Shown here: positions 17,506 to 25,932 of the stretch, piece by piece
How positions within the stretch are numbered: the stretch's first letter is position 1
How the letters are laid out: every line of letters begins with the position of its first letter
NCBI GenBank assembly: GCA_963702695.1
Contig: CAVPDS010000002.1
Span: 62,001 to 126,000, forward strand
Direction of reading: 5' to 3'
Source: VAZQ01 sp963702695
Lineage (GTDB): Bacteria; Pseudomonadota; Alphaproteobacteria; Rhizobiales; Xanthobacteraceae
Length of the DNA: 64,000 nt
Position numbers and translations under genes: made by a program
Notes under the pieces: generated by a model
Databases searched by the model: none
What the model saw: the letters and a program-made list of their open reading frames with translations, nothing else
What the model was told of the DNA's origin: nothing

Positions 17506-18387
17506 ATGAAGCCACCGCCTTTCAGCTACCACGACCCCCGGACGATCAGCGATGTGGTGGGGCTGCTCGGCCGCCTCGACAACGCGAAGCTGCTTGCGGG
17601 CGGGCAATCGCTGATGCCCATGCTGAACATGCGCTATGTGCAGCCCGACCATGTCGTCGACCTCAACCTGGTCGAAGGACTGTCCTTCATCCGCGAGGAC
17701 GGGGGGACGCTTGAAATCGGCGCGATGACGCGCCAGCGCGAGCTTGAATATTCCGAGACGGTGCGCCGCCGCTGCCCCTTGATGCATGAGGCGATCCAAC
17801 TGGTCGGCCATCGCCAGACGCGCAATCGCGGCACGATCGGCGGCTCGCTGTGTCATCTCGATCCTTCGGCGGAACTGGTATCGGTGGCCGCCGCCCATGA
17901 CGCAACGACGGTGATCGCGGGACCGGGCGGCACGCGCGAGGTCGCGTTCAGCGATTTTCCGGTCGCGTTCATGACTTCCGCAGTCGAACTGAATGAGCTC
18001 CTGACCGCCGCGCGTTTCACGCTCTGGCCCGAAGGGCACGGCCATGCGTTCGTGGAATTCGCCCGCCGCCACGGCGATTTCGCCATCGTCTCGGCCGCAG
18101 CGTTGCTGCTGGAAGACGCCGGTGGCCGTATCACGCGTGCTTCGGTCACGCTCGGCGGCATGGGCACGGGGCCGATCCGTGCCCGCGACCTCGAGCAGGC
18201 GCTGATCGGCAATGCGCCGAGCGACGCGCTCCTGCGCGAGGCGTGCGAATCCTGCCGCAAGTTCGATGCGCTCGATGACGTGCATGCGACCACGTCCTAT
18301 CGGCAGCATCTGGCGACCGTGCTCTCGCGGCGGGCGCTGCAGCAGGCGCGCTCGCGGCTTCCGAGTCATACGGCGAAGGCGAACTGA
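17506..18387 (+). CDS. FAD-binding subunit of molybdenum hydroxylase (second set)
   Basis: A 293-residue CoxM-type subunit with KLLAGGQSLMPMLNMR for FAD pyrophosphate binding and RNRGTIGGSLCHLDPSAEL in the middle, followed by the C-terminal flavoprotein domain. It is paired with a 2Fe-2S subunit gene three bases downstream, but no large subunit follows. The orphan large subunit at 7567 is the nearest candidate partner. It is divergent from the first CoxM gene, to which it is clearly related but not recently duplicated. Confidence 0.93.
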   Translation: MKPPPFSYHDPRTISDVVGLLGRLDNAKLLAGGQSLMPMLNMRYVQPDHVVDLNLVEGLSFIREDGGTLEIGAMTRQRELEYSETVRRRCPLMHEAIQLVGHRQTRNRGTIGGSLCHLDPSAELVSVAAAHDATTVIAGPGGTREVAFSDFPVAFMTSAVELNELLTAARFTLWPEGHGHAFVEFARRHGDFAIVSAAALLLEDAGGRITRASVTLGGMGTGPIRARDLEQALIGNAPSDALLREACESCRKFDALDDVHATTSYRQHLATVLSRRALQQARSRLPSHTAKAN

Positions 18388-18390
18388 AGG

Positions 18391-18879
18391 ATGGGCGAGA
18401 GGCGAAAGATCGCGCTGACGGTGAACGGCCGGCGTTACGAGCACGAGGCGGAAGTACGCCTCACGCTCGCGGACTTCCTGCGTCACACGCTGGGACTGAC
18501 CGGCACCCATCTCGGCTGCGAGCACGGCGTCTGCGGCGCCTGCACGATCCTGCTCGACGGCCGCAGCGCGCGTTCCTGCCTGATGCTGGCGGTGCAGGCG
18601 AATGGCCACGACATCACCACGGTCGAAGGCCTGGCGCCCAGCGATGAACAGCTTTCGCCGCTGCAGGAAGCATTCCGCGACAACCACGGCCTGCAGTGCG
18701 GCTTCTGCACGCCGGGGATGCTCACGACGCTGACGGAATTCCTGCGCGACAATCCCGATCCGACCGAGCAGGAGGTGCGGGTGGCGATCTCGGGAAATCT
18801 GTGCCGCTGCACCGGCTATCAGGGCATCGTCGCGGCAGCGTTGGACGCCGCCAAGCGGCTACGGGCGGCGCCGCCCTAA
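18391..18879 (+). CDS. 2Fe-2S subunit of molybdenum hydroxylase (second set)
   Basis: A 162-residue CoxS-type protein. The first [2Fe-2S] cluster uses CEHGVCGACTI and RSC; the second uses CGFCTPG and CRCTGY. All eight cysteines are in place. It is coupled to the preceding FAD-subunit gene (3-bp gap). The following gene is an XRE regulator rather than the expected large subunit, so this LMS enzyme must recruit its catalytic subunit from elsewhere. Confidence 0.95.
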   Translation: MGERRKIALTVNGRRYEHEAEVRLTLADFLRHTLGLTGTHLGCEHGVCGACTILLDGRSARSCLMLAVQANGHDITTVEGLAPSDEQLSPLQEAFRDNHGLQCGFCTPGMLTTLTEFLRDNPDPTEQEVRVAISGNLCRCTGYQGIVAAALDAAKRLRAAPP

Positions 18880-18941
18880 TAATGTTGTGTCCTGGCCGGG
18901 ACAAGGCCGGGCATGACGAAGGCAAGGTTTTCATCATCGTC

Positions 18942-19820
18942 ATGGCCATCCGTTTCGACGATATCGGGAACCGGCTCAAGGCGTTCCGCCTCGGCTCCGG
19001 CTTGAGCGCCGACGAGATCGCGGACCGGCTCGGCATTTCGCGCACGGCGCTTTATCGCTTCGAGAAGGGCGAACTCGCCAAGATCGAGACGCTGGAGAAG
19101 CTTGCGGAGCTTCTGGAGGTCTCCATCCCGACGCTGCTTGGCGTCGGCGTCGAGTACATGGCCTCGGCGGTCGCCTATTTCGAGCGGATGCGGCAGATCG
19201 AGGAAAGCTGCGAGCACATCATCGTGCTCGCCGGGCCGATCTCCTATCTGCTGGCCTCCGACGCATTCGATCAGACGCTTGGGGAGGTCCTCCGTGAGAA
19301 CATCCCGGACACGCTCGAAGGCCGCAAGCGTGCGCTCGACCAGGTCGACGAAGTGATGGCGGTGCTGCGCCAGCGCAAGGACGCCTATCGCAAGCGCCAG
19401 CCCGGCATCGTCAACCTGATCTCGGCAGTCGAGATGCGGCACTTCCTGCGCAACGGACTTGCCGGTCGCCTCGATCTGCCCGAGAGCGTCCGCGCTGAGC
19501 GGCGCGCGCTGGCGCGGGCGGAGGCGGAACATCTGACCGCCCTTATGCTGGAGGAACCGATCGGGGTGCAGATCGGCATCGTGCCGGACACGCTCCCGCA
19601 TGCGAGCTTCCAGATTTTCCGCCAGCCGGACCGGCATGTGCTGGCGCTCAGCCCATTCCGCCTGGGCGAGCAGCCCAATATCCGCGTCGGCGTCGCCATG
19701 ATCACCTCGGCGCCGGAGGCGCTGGCGTTGCATGATCAAATGGCCAAGGATCTGTGGCGCCGCGCCCTGAAAGGGCCGGCGGCTGTCGATTTCATGCGGA
19801 ATCTAATGAAAAAACAATAG
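18942..19820 (+). CDS. XRE-family transcriptional regulator
   Basis: A 292-residue DNA-binding protein. Residues ~5-62 form a helix-turn-helix (LSADEIADRLGISRTALYRFEKG) of the Cro/CI type. The rest is a mostly helical domain of about 225 residues that I do not recognise, perhaps an effector or oligomerisation module. The start is ATG 18942, with only a weak ribosome site. It lies between the second 2Fe-2S gene and pyrK, 119 bp before the latter. A 14-bp palindrome in that gap (19876-19889) is a candidate operator. Which flank it controls is unknown. Confidence 0.85.
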   Translation: MAIRFDDIGNRLKAFRLGSGLSADEIADRLGISRTALYRFEKGELAKIETLEKLAELLEVSIPTLLGVGVEYMASAVAYFERMRQIEESCEHIIVLAGPISYLLASDAFDQTLGEVLRENIPDTLEGRKRALDQVDEVMAVLRQRKDAYRKRQPGIVNLISAVEMRHFLRNGLAGRLDLPESVRAERRALARAEAEHLTALMLEEPIGVQIGIVPDTLPHASFQIFRQPDRHVLALSPFRLGEQPNIRVGVAMITSAPEALALHDQMAKDLWRRALKGPAAVDFMRNLMKKQ

Positions 19821-19871
19821 GATCAGGCTACCAGAGGAACAGGCTGCGACGATTACGACTGTTCAAAAATT

Positions 19872-19900
19872 GGCGAAAATCTTGATTTTGGCATTTCGCC
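19872..19900. promoter_or_regulatory. nested inverted repeats upstream of pyrK
   Basis: AAAATC-TT-GATTTT (19876-19889) is a perfect palindrome. A second pair, GGCGAAA (19872-19878) and TTTCGCC (19894-19900), encloses it. The site lies in an AT-rich gap 40-68 bp before the pyrK start and just after the XRE gene, as expected for an operator. Transcription-terminating hairpins usually have a stronger GC stem and a T-run, which is absent. Confidence 0.5.
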
Positions 19901-19939
19901 CCCTTAGTAGGATCGCCAAGTGACCATCAGGATCGCGTC

Positions 19940-20803
19940 ATGCAGGACGTTTTCGCCTCGGATCCGTTTGTCGTCGGCAAAAGCGAGCCCTCGCCGGAGC
20001 GGGTACATATCACCGCCGAGGAGTCTCTCGCCCCGGTGCTGTGGCACGACTGGGTGAACCCGGAATACAAGCACCTCATCGTCGAGGCGTCGCCCAAGGC
20101 GCTCGGGGTCCGGCCGGGGCAATTCTTCAATCTCCTTTGCCCGTCACCCGACACCGGCGAACTCTGGCTGCGCCGCCCGCAGAGCGTCTACCGGATCGAC
20201 CGCGACAACGGGCGGATCGAGTTCCTCTACAAGTGCGTCGGCCGTGGGACACGCGGGCTTGCGACCCTCAAGGTCGGCGACAAGCTCAACATGGTGGGGC
20301 CGCTCGGTGTCGGCTTTTCGCTGCGGCCGGAATGGAAACACGTCGTCGTGCTCGGGCGTGGCGTCGGGCTTGCGACCATGGGGCCGATCTCGCAACTCGC
20401 CGGCGACAACGGCGTCGGCGTTACCGCAATCCTCAGTGCGCGCAGCGCGGAGTTCGCGCTGGCGGCCGATCTGTTCGAAAAAGTGGGCGAGGTCATTCCG
20501 GTCCTCGATACGGACGGCACCAGCGCGGTCGAGAACGTCGAAGCGATCCTGAACAAGCTGATCGCCGGGAAGCGCGCCGACGCGTTCTATACCTGCGGCT
20601 CCAACCGGCTGATGGAGTTGATGAAGCGGCTCGGCAAGCAGCATGGCATCCCGGGCCAGGTGGCGATGGAGCAGATCATGGCCTGCGGCCTCGGTCCCTG
20701 CTACGTCTGCGTGCGCACCTTCGAGGTCAACGGCCACAAGGAATTGCGCCGGGTCTGCATCGACGGGCCGGTGTTCGATCTGCAGGAGGCACTGGGATGG
20801 TAG
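19940..20803 (+). CDS. pyrK: dihydroorotate dehydrogenase electron-transfer subunit
   Basis: A 287-residue ferredoxin-reductase-fold protein that would shuttle electrons from the catalytic PyrD subunit to NAD+. The FAD domain carries LRRPQSVYRID, the NAD domain VVLGRGVGLATMGPI, and the C-terminus a [2Fe-2S] site of the PyrK pattern (CGLGPCYVC, then RRVC before IDGPVFD). The PyrK cluster arrangement and the neighbouring pyrD and pyrC support the name over generic oxidoreductase labels. Its last 7 nt overlap pyrD. There is a presumed operator upstream at 19872-19900. Confidence 0.85.
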   Translation: MQDVFASDPFVVGKSEPSPERVHITAEESLAPVLWHDWVNPEYKHLIVEASPKALGVRPGQFFNLLCPSPDTGELWLRRPQSVYRIDRDNGRIEFLYKCVGRGTRGLATLKVGDKLNMVGPLGVGFSLRPEWKHVVVLGRGVGLATMGPISQLAGDNGVGVTAILSARSAEFALAADLFEKVGEVIPVLDTDGTSAVENVEAILNKLIAGKRADAFYTCGSNRLMELMKRLGKQHGIPGQVAMEQIMACGLGPCYVCVRTFEVNGHKELRRVCIDGPVFDLQEALGW

Positions 20804-21744
20804 ACCTGTCGGTGAAGATCGGGAGCGTGACGCTCAAGAATCCGATCATGCCAGCCTCGGGCGCGTTCTCGACCGAGCTTGCCCAGGTGATGGACATCAA
20901 CCGGCTCGGCGCGCTGGTGACCAAGACCGTGTCGCGCGAATACCGCATCGGCAATCCGCCGCCGCGCGTGGCCGAACTTGAAGGCGGTATGATCAATTCG
21001 ATCGGCCTGCCGGGGAAGGGGATCAAGTATTTCCTTGAGCATCAGCTCCCGGACTACCAGCGCTACACGCCGCCGATCGTCGCCAACATCACCTCGACCA
21101 CGCCTGAGGATTTCGCGGCGATGGCGCGCGAGGTGAGCCTGCCCGGGGTCGACGCGATCGAGATGAACATCTCGTGCCCGACGCGCGAGCCGGGCGGCGG
21201 CAACTTCGCGCTGCACGAGAATCACACCTACGAGATCGTGAGCCGGGTGCGCGAGGCGACCGACAAGCCGGTCTGGGCCAAGCTCTCGCCCAACGCCGGC
21301 GAGATCGATCTGGTCGCGGCGGCCGCGGAGCGGGGTGGCGCCGATGCGCTGACCATCTCCAACACCCTGCTCGGGCTCAAGATCAATACCGACACTTTCA
21401 AGCCGATGATCGGCAACGGCTATGGCGGGATTTCCGGTCCCGGCATCAAGCCGATCATCCTGCGCATGGTGCATCAGTGCTCGAAGGCGGTGAAGATCCC
21501 GATCATCGGCTGCGGCGGCATCGTCAAGGTCGAGGACGTGGTCGAGTACATGCTCGCCGGCGCGAGCGCGGTGATGATCGGCTATCTCACCTTCCGCAAT
21601 CCCTCCGGCATGATCGCGATCATCGACGGGCTGGAGGAATGGTGCGCGCGCAAAGGCTTCGCGCGCGTCGCCGATCTCACCGGTGGGATGATCCACGGCA
21701 AGCCGGTGGATACGCTGACCGCCGCGGCAGCGCCGATCGGGTGA
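20797..21744 (+). CDS. pyrD: dihydroorotate dehydrogenase, class 1B catalytic subunit
   Basis: A 315-residue FMN-dependent TIM barrel that oxidises dihydroorotate to orotate in pyrimidine synthesis. The active-site cysteine is in EMNISCPTREPGG, as in class 1 enzymes (class 2 uses serine). Substrate-binding SNT (ALTISNTLLG) and the FMN phosphate segment (IIGCGGIVKVEDV) are present. It lacks the N-terminal membrane helix of the class 2 enzymes common in proteobacteria. Together with pyrK it makes an NAD-linked enzyme. The start ATG 20797 lies inside the end of pyrK, with GGAGG upstream at 20785. Confidence 0.87.
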   Translation: MVDLSVKIGSVTLKNPIMPASGAFSTELAQVMDINRLGALVTKTVSREYRIGNPPPRVAELEGGMINSIGLPGKGIKYFLEHQLPDYQRYTPPIVANITSTTPEDFAAMAREVSLPGVDAIEMNISCPTREPGGGNFALHENHTYEIVSRVREATDKPVWAKLSPNAGEIDLVAAAAERGGADALTISNTLLGLKINTDTFKPMIGNGYGGISGPGIKPIILRMVHQCSKAVKIPIIGCGGIVKVEDVVEYMLAGASAVMIGYLTFRNPSGMIAIIDGLEEWCARKGFARVADLTGGMIHGKPVDTLTAAAAPIG

Positions 21745-21769
21745 GGATTGTTTCGTAGGTGAGCTTCCC

Positions 21770-22816
21770 ATGACCACCCGCCTCACCATCCGCAAACCCG
21801 ACGACTGGCATCTGCACGTGCGCGACGGCGCCATGCTCGAGGCGGTGATCCCGTACACCGCGAAGAACTTCGGCCGCGCCATCCTGATGCCGAACCTCAT
21901 CCCGCCGGTGCGCACGACCGCCGACGCGACCGCCTATCGCGAGCGGGTGATGGCGGCGCTGCCGGCCGGCTCGGCCTTCAGGCCGCTGATGACCTGCTAC
22001 CTCGCCGACGATACCGATCCGGACGATGTCGAGCGCGGCTTCCGCGAGGGTGTGTTCACCGGGGTGAAACTCTACCCCGCTAATGCCACCACCAATTCGG
22101 CGGCCGGCGTCACCGACTACAGCAAGATCATGCGCGTCCTTGAGCGCATGGAGAAGATCGACATGCCGTTCCTCATGCACGGGGAGGACGTCGATCCGGA
22201 GATCGATATCTTCGACCGCGAGGCGATGTTCATCGAGCGCTATCTCTCGAAGTGGACCAGGCAGTTTCCCAGCCTGCGCATGATCCTTGAGCACCTGTCT
22301 TCAAAGGATGGCGTCGATTTTGTGAAGAGCGCCGCGCCGCAGGTCGGCGGCACGATCACGCCCTATCACATGATCCTCACGCGCACCGACTGGCTCGGCT
22401 GGGGCCTCAAGCCGTACATGTACTGCATGCCGGTCATCAAGACCGCGAAGGATCGCGCCGCCCTGCGCAAGGCCGCCACTTCGGGCGAGGCCTGCTATTT
22501 TCTCGGCACCGATTCCGCACCGCATCCGGTGGCACGCAAGCTTGCGGTGAACGGCATTCCGGGCCTGTTCAACGCACCGGTCGCGATCGAAACCTATGCG
22601 AAGGTGTTCGAGGAGGAGGGCGCGCTCGACAAGCTCGAAGCGTTTGCCTCGCTGAACGGGCCGCGGCATTACAAGCTGCCGCCGAACGAGGAGCGGATCA
22701 CGCTGGAAAAATCCACGTGGACCGCCCCGGAAGAGATCAAGGTCGAAGGCCCCGACGAGAAGGCGCTGGTCTACCGCGGCGGCGAGACGATCGAGTGGCG
22801 GGTGGTGGGGACTTGA
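21770..22816 (+). CDS. pyrC: dihydroorotase, class II
   Basis: A 348-residue zinc amidohydrolase that cyclises carbamoyl aspartate to dihydroorotate. Class II signatures are clear: DDWHLHVRDG at the start (metal HxH), the lysine to be carboxylated in GVKLYPANATTNS, HGEDVDPEIDIFDRE with a metal histidine, LEHLSSKDGVDFV, and the catalytic aspartate in GTDSAPH. The length matches E. coli PyrC. It sits 25 bp after pyrD, completing a pyrK-pyrD-pyrC unit. An inverted repeat directly follows the stop. Confidence 0.92.
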   Translation: MTTRLTIRKPDDWHLHVRDGAMLEAVIPYTAKNFGRAILMPNLIPPVRTTADATAYRERVMAALPAGSAFRPLMTCYLADDTDPDDVERGFREGVFTGVKLYPANATTNSAAGVTDYSKIMRVLERMEKIDMPFLMHGEDVDPEIDIFDREAMFIERYLSKWTRQFPSLRMILEHLSSKDGVDFVKSAAPQVGGTITPYHMILTRTDWLGWGLKPYMYCMPVIKTAKDRAALRKAATSGEACYFLGTDSAPHPVARKLAVNGIPGLFNAPVAIETYAKVFEEEGALDKLEAFASLNGPRHYKLPPNEERITLEKSTWTAPEEIKVEGPDEKALVYRGGETIEWRVVGT

Positions 22817-22821
22817 GCGGT

Positions 22822-22885
22822 TAGCGAATAGCGAATAGCGAGTAGATGGGCGCTGCCTTACTATTCACTACTCACTATTCGCTAT
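22822..22885. repeat. inverted repeat made of GAATAGC units after pyrC
   Basis: The left arm 22822-22845 contains the 8-nt unit TAGCGAAT repeated (TAGCGAATAGCGAATAGCGA...). The right arm 22861-22885 is its near complement (...ACTCACTATTCGCTATT). A 15-bp loop separates them. It could fold as a long hairpin and end pyrC transcription, but its tandem internal structure also fits a dispersed extragenic repeat family. Confidence 0.7.
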
Positions 22886-22906
22886 TGGCCCTGGGTGGGA
22901 GGAACA

Positions 22907-24388
22907 ATGTCGGACTATGACGTGATCATCGTCGGCGGCGGCAACGCCGCGTTCTGTGCCGCGCTGGCGGCGCAGGAGCAGGGCGCCAAGGTGGTGGTGC
23001 TGGAAGCGGCGCCCGAGGACGAAGCGGGAGGCAACAGCCGCTTCACCGCAGGCTCGATTCGCGTCGTCTATAATGGTGTGGACGACATCAAGACGCTCAT
23101 TCCCGACCTGACCCAGGCCGAGATCGACACCACCGACTTCGGCACCTACACCGAGGATCAATTCTTCGACGACATGGCGCGGGTGACGCAGCACCGCGCC
23201 AATCCCGACCTGGTCGAACTGCTCGTCACCCGCAGCTTTCCCACGCTCAACTGGATGCGCGAGAAGGGCGTGCGTTTCATCCCGATCTACGGCCGGCAGG
23301 CGTTCAAGATCGACGGCAAGTTCAAGTTCTGGGGCGGCCTCACGGTGGAGGCCGTGGGCGGCGGGCCGGGCCTCGTCAACATGCTTACCGAGTCCGCAAA
23401 AAAGCGCGGCATCGAAGTCCGCTATCAGACGCGCGCACTTGATCTGATCTCGACCGGGGACCGCGTCGAGGGCGTGCGCATTCGCCACGATGGTCAGGTG
23501 AGCGAGCTGCGCGGCCAAGCGGTGGTGCTGGCGAGCGGCGGCTTCCAGGCCAATCCGGAATGGCGCACGCGCTACCTCGGCCCCGGCTGGGACCTCGCGA
23601 AAGTGCGCGGCACGCGCTTCAATACCGGCGACGGCATCCGCATGGCGCTCGATATCGGCGCCAGCCCGTGCGGCAACTGGTCGGGCTGCCACGCCGTCGG
23701 CTGGGAGATGAACGCGCCGGAATTCGGCGACCTCGCGGTCGGCGATCAGTTCCAGAAGCATTCGTATCCGTTTGCGATCATGGTCAATGCCACCGGCAAG
23801 CGCTTCGTCGATGAGGGCGCCGACTTCCGCAACTACACCTATGCGAAATACGGCCGCGTGATCCTGGAGCAGCCGGGCCAGTTCGCCTGGCAGATCTTCG
23901 ACCAGAAGGTGAAACACCTGCAGCGCGACGAATACCGCATCCGCCAGATCACCAAGGTCACCGCCGATACGATCGAGGAATTGGCGCACAAGCTCGAAGG
24001 CGTGGACGCCGAGCAGTTCATCAAGACCATCGCCGAATGGAACAAGGCGGTGCGGCAGGACATCCCGTTCAACCCGAACGTGAAGGATGGGCGCAGCACG
24101 CAGGGTCTTGCGATCAACAAGAGCAATTGGGCGAACACGTTCGATACGCCGCCCTACGAAGGCTACGCGGTGACCTGCGGCATCACGTTTACGTTCGGCG
24201 GCCTGCGCGTCAACACCGACTGCGAGGTGCTCAACACCGACTACCAGCCGATCCGCGGGCTGTATGCGGCGGGCGAACTGGTGGGCGGGATCTTCTACTT
24301 CAACTATCCCGGCGGTTCGGGGCTGTGCTCCGGCGCGGTGTTCGGCAAGATCGCGGGAACGTCGGCGGGACGCGCGAAGGCGAATTGA
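22907..24388 (+). CDS. tcuA: FAD-dependent tricarballylate dehydrogenase-like flavoprotein
   Basis: A 493-residue fumarate-reductase-type flavoprotein most like TcuA, which oxidises tricarballylate to cis-aconitate. The N-terminal Rossmann motif is DVIIVGGGNAAFCAALAA, followed by GGNSRFTAGSIR. The C-terminal FAD segment reads LYAAGELVGGIFYFNYPGGSG. ATG 22907 with GGGAGGA upstream is preferred over GTG 22895. Related enzymes reduce or oxidise steroids, fumarate or 3-ketoacids, so the exact substrate is tentative. Three TctC-type tricarboxylate-binding proteins elsewhere in the window make the assignment attractive. No TcuB/TcuC neighbour is seen. Confidence 0.72.
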   Translation: MSDYDVIIVGGGNAAFCAALAAQEQGAKVVVLEAAPEDEAGGNSRFTAGSIRVVYNGVDDIKTLIPDLTQAEIDTTDFGTYTEDQFFDDMARVTQHRANPDLVELLVTRSFPTLNWMREKGVRFIPIYGRQAFKIDGKFKFWGGLTVEAVGGGPGLVNMLTESAKKRGIEVRYQTRALDLISTGDRVEGVRIRHDGQVSELRGQAVVLASGGFQANPEWRTRYLGPGWDLAKVRGTRFNTGDGIRMALDIGASPCGNWSGCHAVGWEMNAPEFGDLAVGDQFQKHSYPFAIMVNATGKRFVDEGADFRNYTYAKYGRVILEQPGQFAWQIFDQKVKHLQRDEYRIRQITKVTADTIEELAHKLEGVDAEQFIKTIAEWNKAVRQDIPFNPNVKDGRSTQGLAINKSNWANTFDTPPYEGYAVTCGITFTFGGLRVNTDCEVLNTDYQPIRGLYAAGELVGGIFYFNYPGGSGLCSGAVFGKIAGTSAGRAKAN

Positions 24389-24423
24389 GCTCGTCTGCAG
24401 GGGACGTAGGGCGTTGATGATTT

Positions 24424-24517
24424 GTCATCCCGGCCAAGCGAGCGCGAGCCGGGACCCCACGCGCCGAGCGCTTGCATGTTGGGTGCCGGATCGACCCTTC
24501 GGGTCGTCCGGGATGAC
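24424..24517. repeat. 94-bp palindromic repeat, copy 1 (upstream of amidase)
   Basis: Arms begin GTCATCCCGGCC and end GTCCGGGATGAC. The inner arm parts (GAGCCGGGACCCCA and TTGGGTGCCGGATC) also pair. Copies of exactly the same length lie at 33509-33602 and 40105-40198, with conserved arms and unrelated centres. This copy ends 36 bp before the amidase start. Confidence 0.85.
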
Positions 24518-24553
24518 AACACCCGCGGAAACCTCGGACGAAGTCTGGCAAGC

Positions 24554-25840
24554 ATGACTTTCCTCAACCAACTCTCCGCCACGGAAATCGCGCAAGGCAT
24601 CGCGGCGCAGAAATTCACCGCCGAAGCCGTGGTCCGCGATTGCCTCGCCCGCATCGACGCGCGCGAGCCAACGCTACAGGCCTGGGCGAATATCGATCCC
24701 GACCACGCGCTGCGCCAGGCGCGTGAACTCGATCGCGGGCCATCGCGCGGGCTGCTGCATGGCGTCCCGGTCGGCGTCAAGGATGTCATCGACACGGTCG
24801 ATCTGCCGACCGAGATGGGTTCGGCGATCTACAAGGGCAATCGCGCCGTCTGCGACGCCGCCTGCGTTGCGATGATGCGCGCCGCAGGTGCGTTAATCCT
24901 GGGCAAGACCGTCACCGCCGAATTCGCCGGCATGTTCCCGGGGCCGACGACCAATCCGCATAACGCCGTGCACACGCCGGGCGGTTCGTCGAGCGGCTCG
25001 GCGGCGGCAGTCGCGGATCACATGGTGCCGGCGGCGTTCGGCACCCAGACCGGCGGCTCGGTGCTGCGGCCGGCGGCGTATTGCGGCGTGGTCGGCTACA
25101 AGCCGACTTTCAATCTGTTCAACCGCGCCGGCATCAAATTCGCCGCTGAAACGCTCGATACGATCGGCCTCCTGGCTCGCACGATCGACGACGTCGACCT
25201 CATCACCGCCGCGCTGGTGAACCGGCCGCCGACGCTTGGCCGCACGCTCGGGTCCGCGCCAAAACTCGGCCTCTGCCGCACGCCGCTCTGGGACACCGCG
25301 CAGCCGGAAACCAAGCACGCCGTCGAGGACGCCGCGAAACGCCTCGCGGCGGCCGGCGCGTCGATGCGCGAGATCGTGCTGCCGGAGGAATTTTCGCGGC
25401 TCTATCACGCGGCGCGCGAGACCATCAACAATTACGAGCGCGCGCGGTCGATGGCCGCCGACTACGCGGCGAACGGCGCGCGCATCAGCAAGGTGCTCGG
25501 CGATCGCGTCAAGCTCGGAACGGCGATGAAGCACGCGGACTATGTTGCCGCGCTGCAACTCGGCGAGCAGTGCCGCGCCCGGATCGAAACGGCGTTCGAG
25601 GGGATCGACGCCATTATCGCGCCCTGCGTGAAAGGCGAGCCGCCGCTTGGCCTCGCCCACACCGGCGATCCGGCCTTCCAGCAGTTCTGGACCGTACTCT
25701 ACGTCCCGGCGATGTCGCTGCCGACCCATTCCGGGCCGAATGGCCTGCCGGTCGGCATCCAGATGGTCGCACCGCGCTACCAGGACGAGCGGCTGTTCGC
25801 CTGCGCGCGCTGGGTATGGGAGCGGCTGAGACCCGCGTGA
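24554..25840 (+). CDS. amidase signature family enzyme
   Basis: A 428-residue amidase. The Ser-cisSer-Lys triad can be placed: K76 in GVPVGVKDVID, the cis-serine S145 in GGSSSGSAAA, and the nucleophile S169 in GTQTGGSVLRPA. It hydrolyses a carboxamide to acid and ammonia in the cytoplasm; no signal peptide is seen. The glutamine of the GatA-type QTGGS segment is kept but the C-terminal GatA features are not, so a catabolic amidase is more likely than Glu-tRNA amidotransferase. It precedes a UbiD decarboxylase, FAD hydroxylase and ring-cleaving dioxygenase, and could release the aromatic acid they use. Confidence 0.9.
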   Translation: MTFLNQLSATEIAQGIAAQKFTAEAVVRDCLARIDAREPTLQAWANIDPDHALRQARELDRGPSRGLLHGVPVGVKDVIDTVDLPTEMGSAIYKGNRAVCDAACVAMMRAAGALILGKTVTAEFAGMFPGPTTNPHNAVHTPGGSSSGSAAAVADHMVPAAFGTQTGGSVLRPAAYCGVVGYKPTFNLFNRAGIKFAAETLDTIGLLARTIDDVDLITAALVNRPPTLGRTLGSAPKLGLCRTPLWDTAQPETKHAVEDAAKRLAAAGASMREIVLPEEFSRLYHAARETINNYERARSMAADYAANGARISKVLGDRVKLGTAMKHADYVAALQLGEQCRARIETAFEGIDAIIAPCVKGEPPLGLAHTGDPAFQQFWTVLYVPAMSLPTHSGPNGLPVGIQMVAPRYQDERLFACARWVWERLRPA

Positions 25841-25932
25841 TGTCATCGCGCGACTCGTCACCCTTGCTCAAACCGCGCTAATCTCGAAATATCGTTCTTG
25901 GACGCGGCGCGCACGGCTAGCGAGGACACCCG

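Noticed and set aside
24554..25840. GatA subunit of Glu-tRNA(Gln) amidotransferase
   Set aside because: No gatB or gatC neighbours, the context is catabolic, and conserved GatA-specific C-terminal features were not seen.
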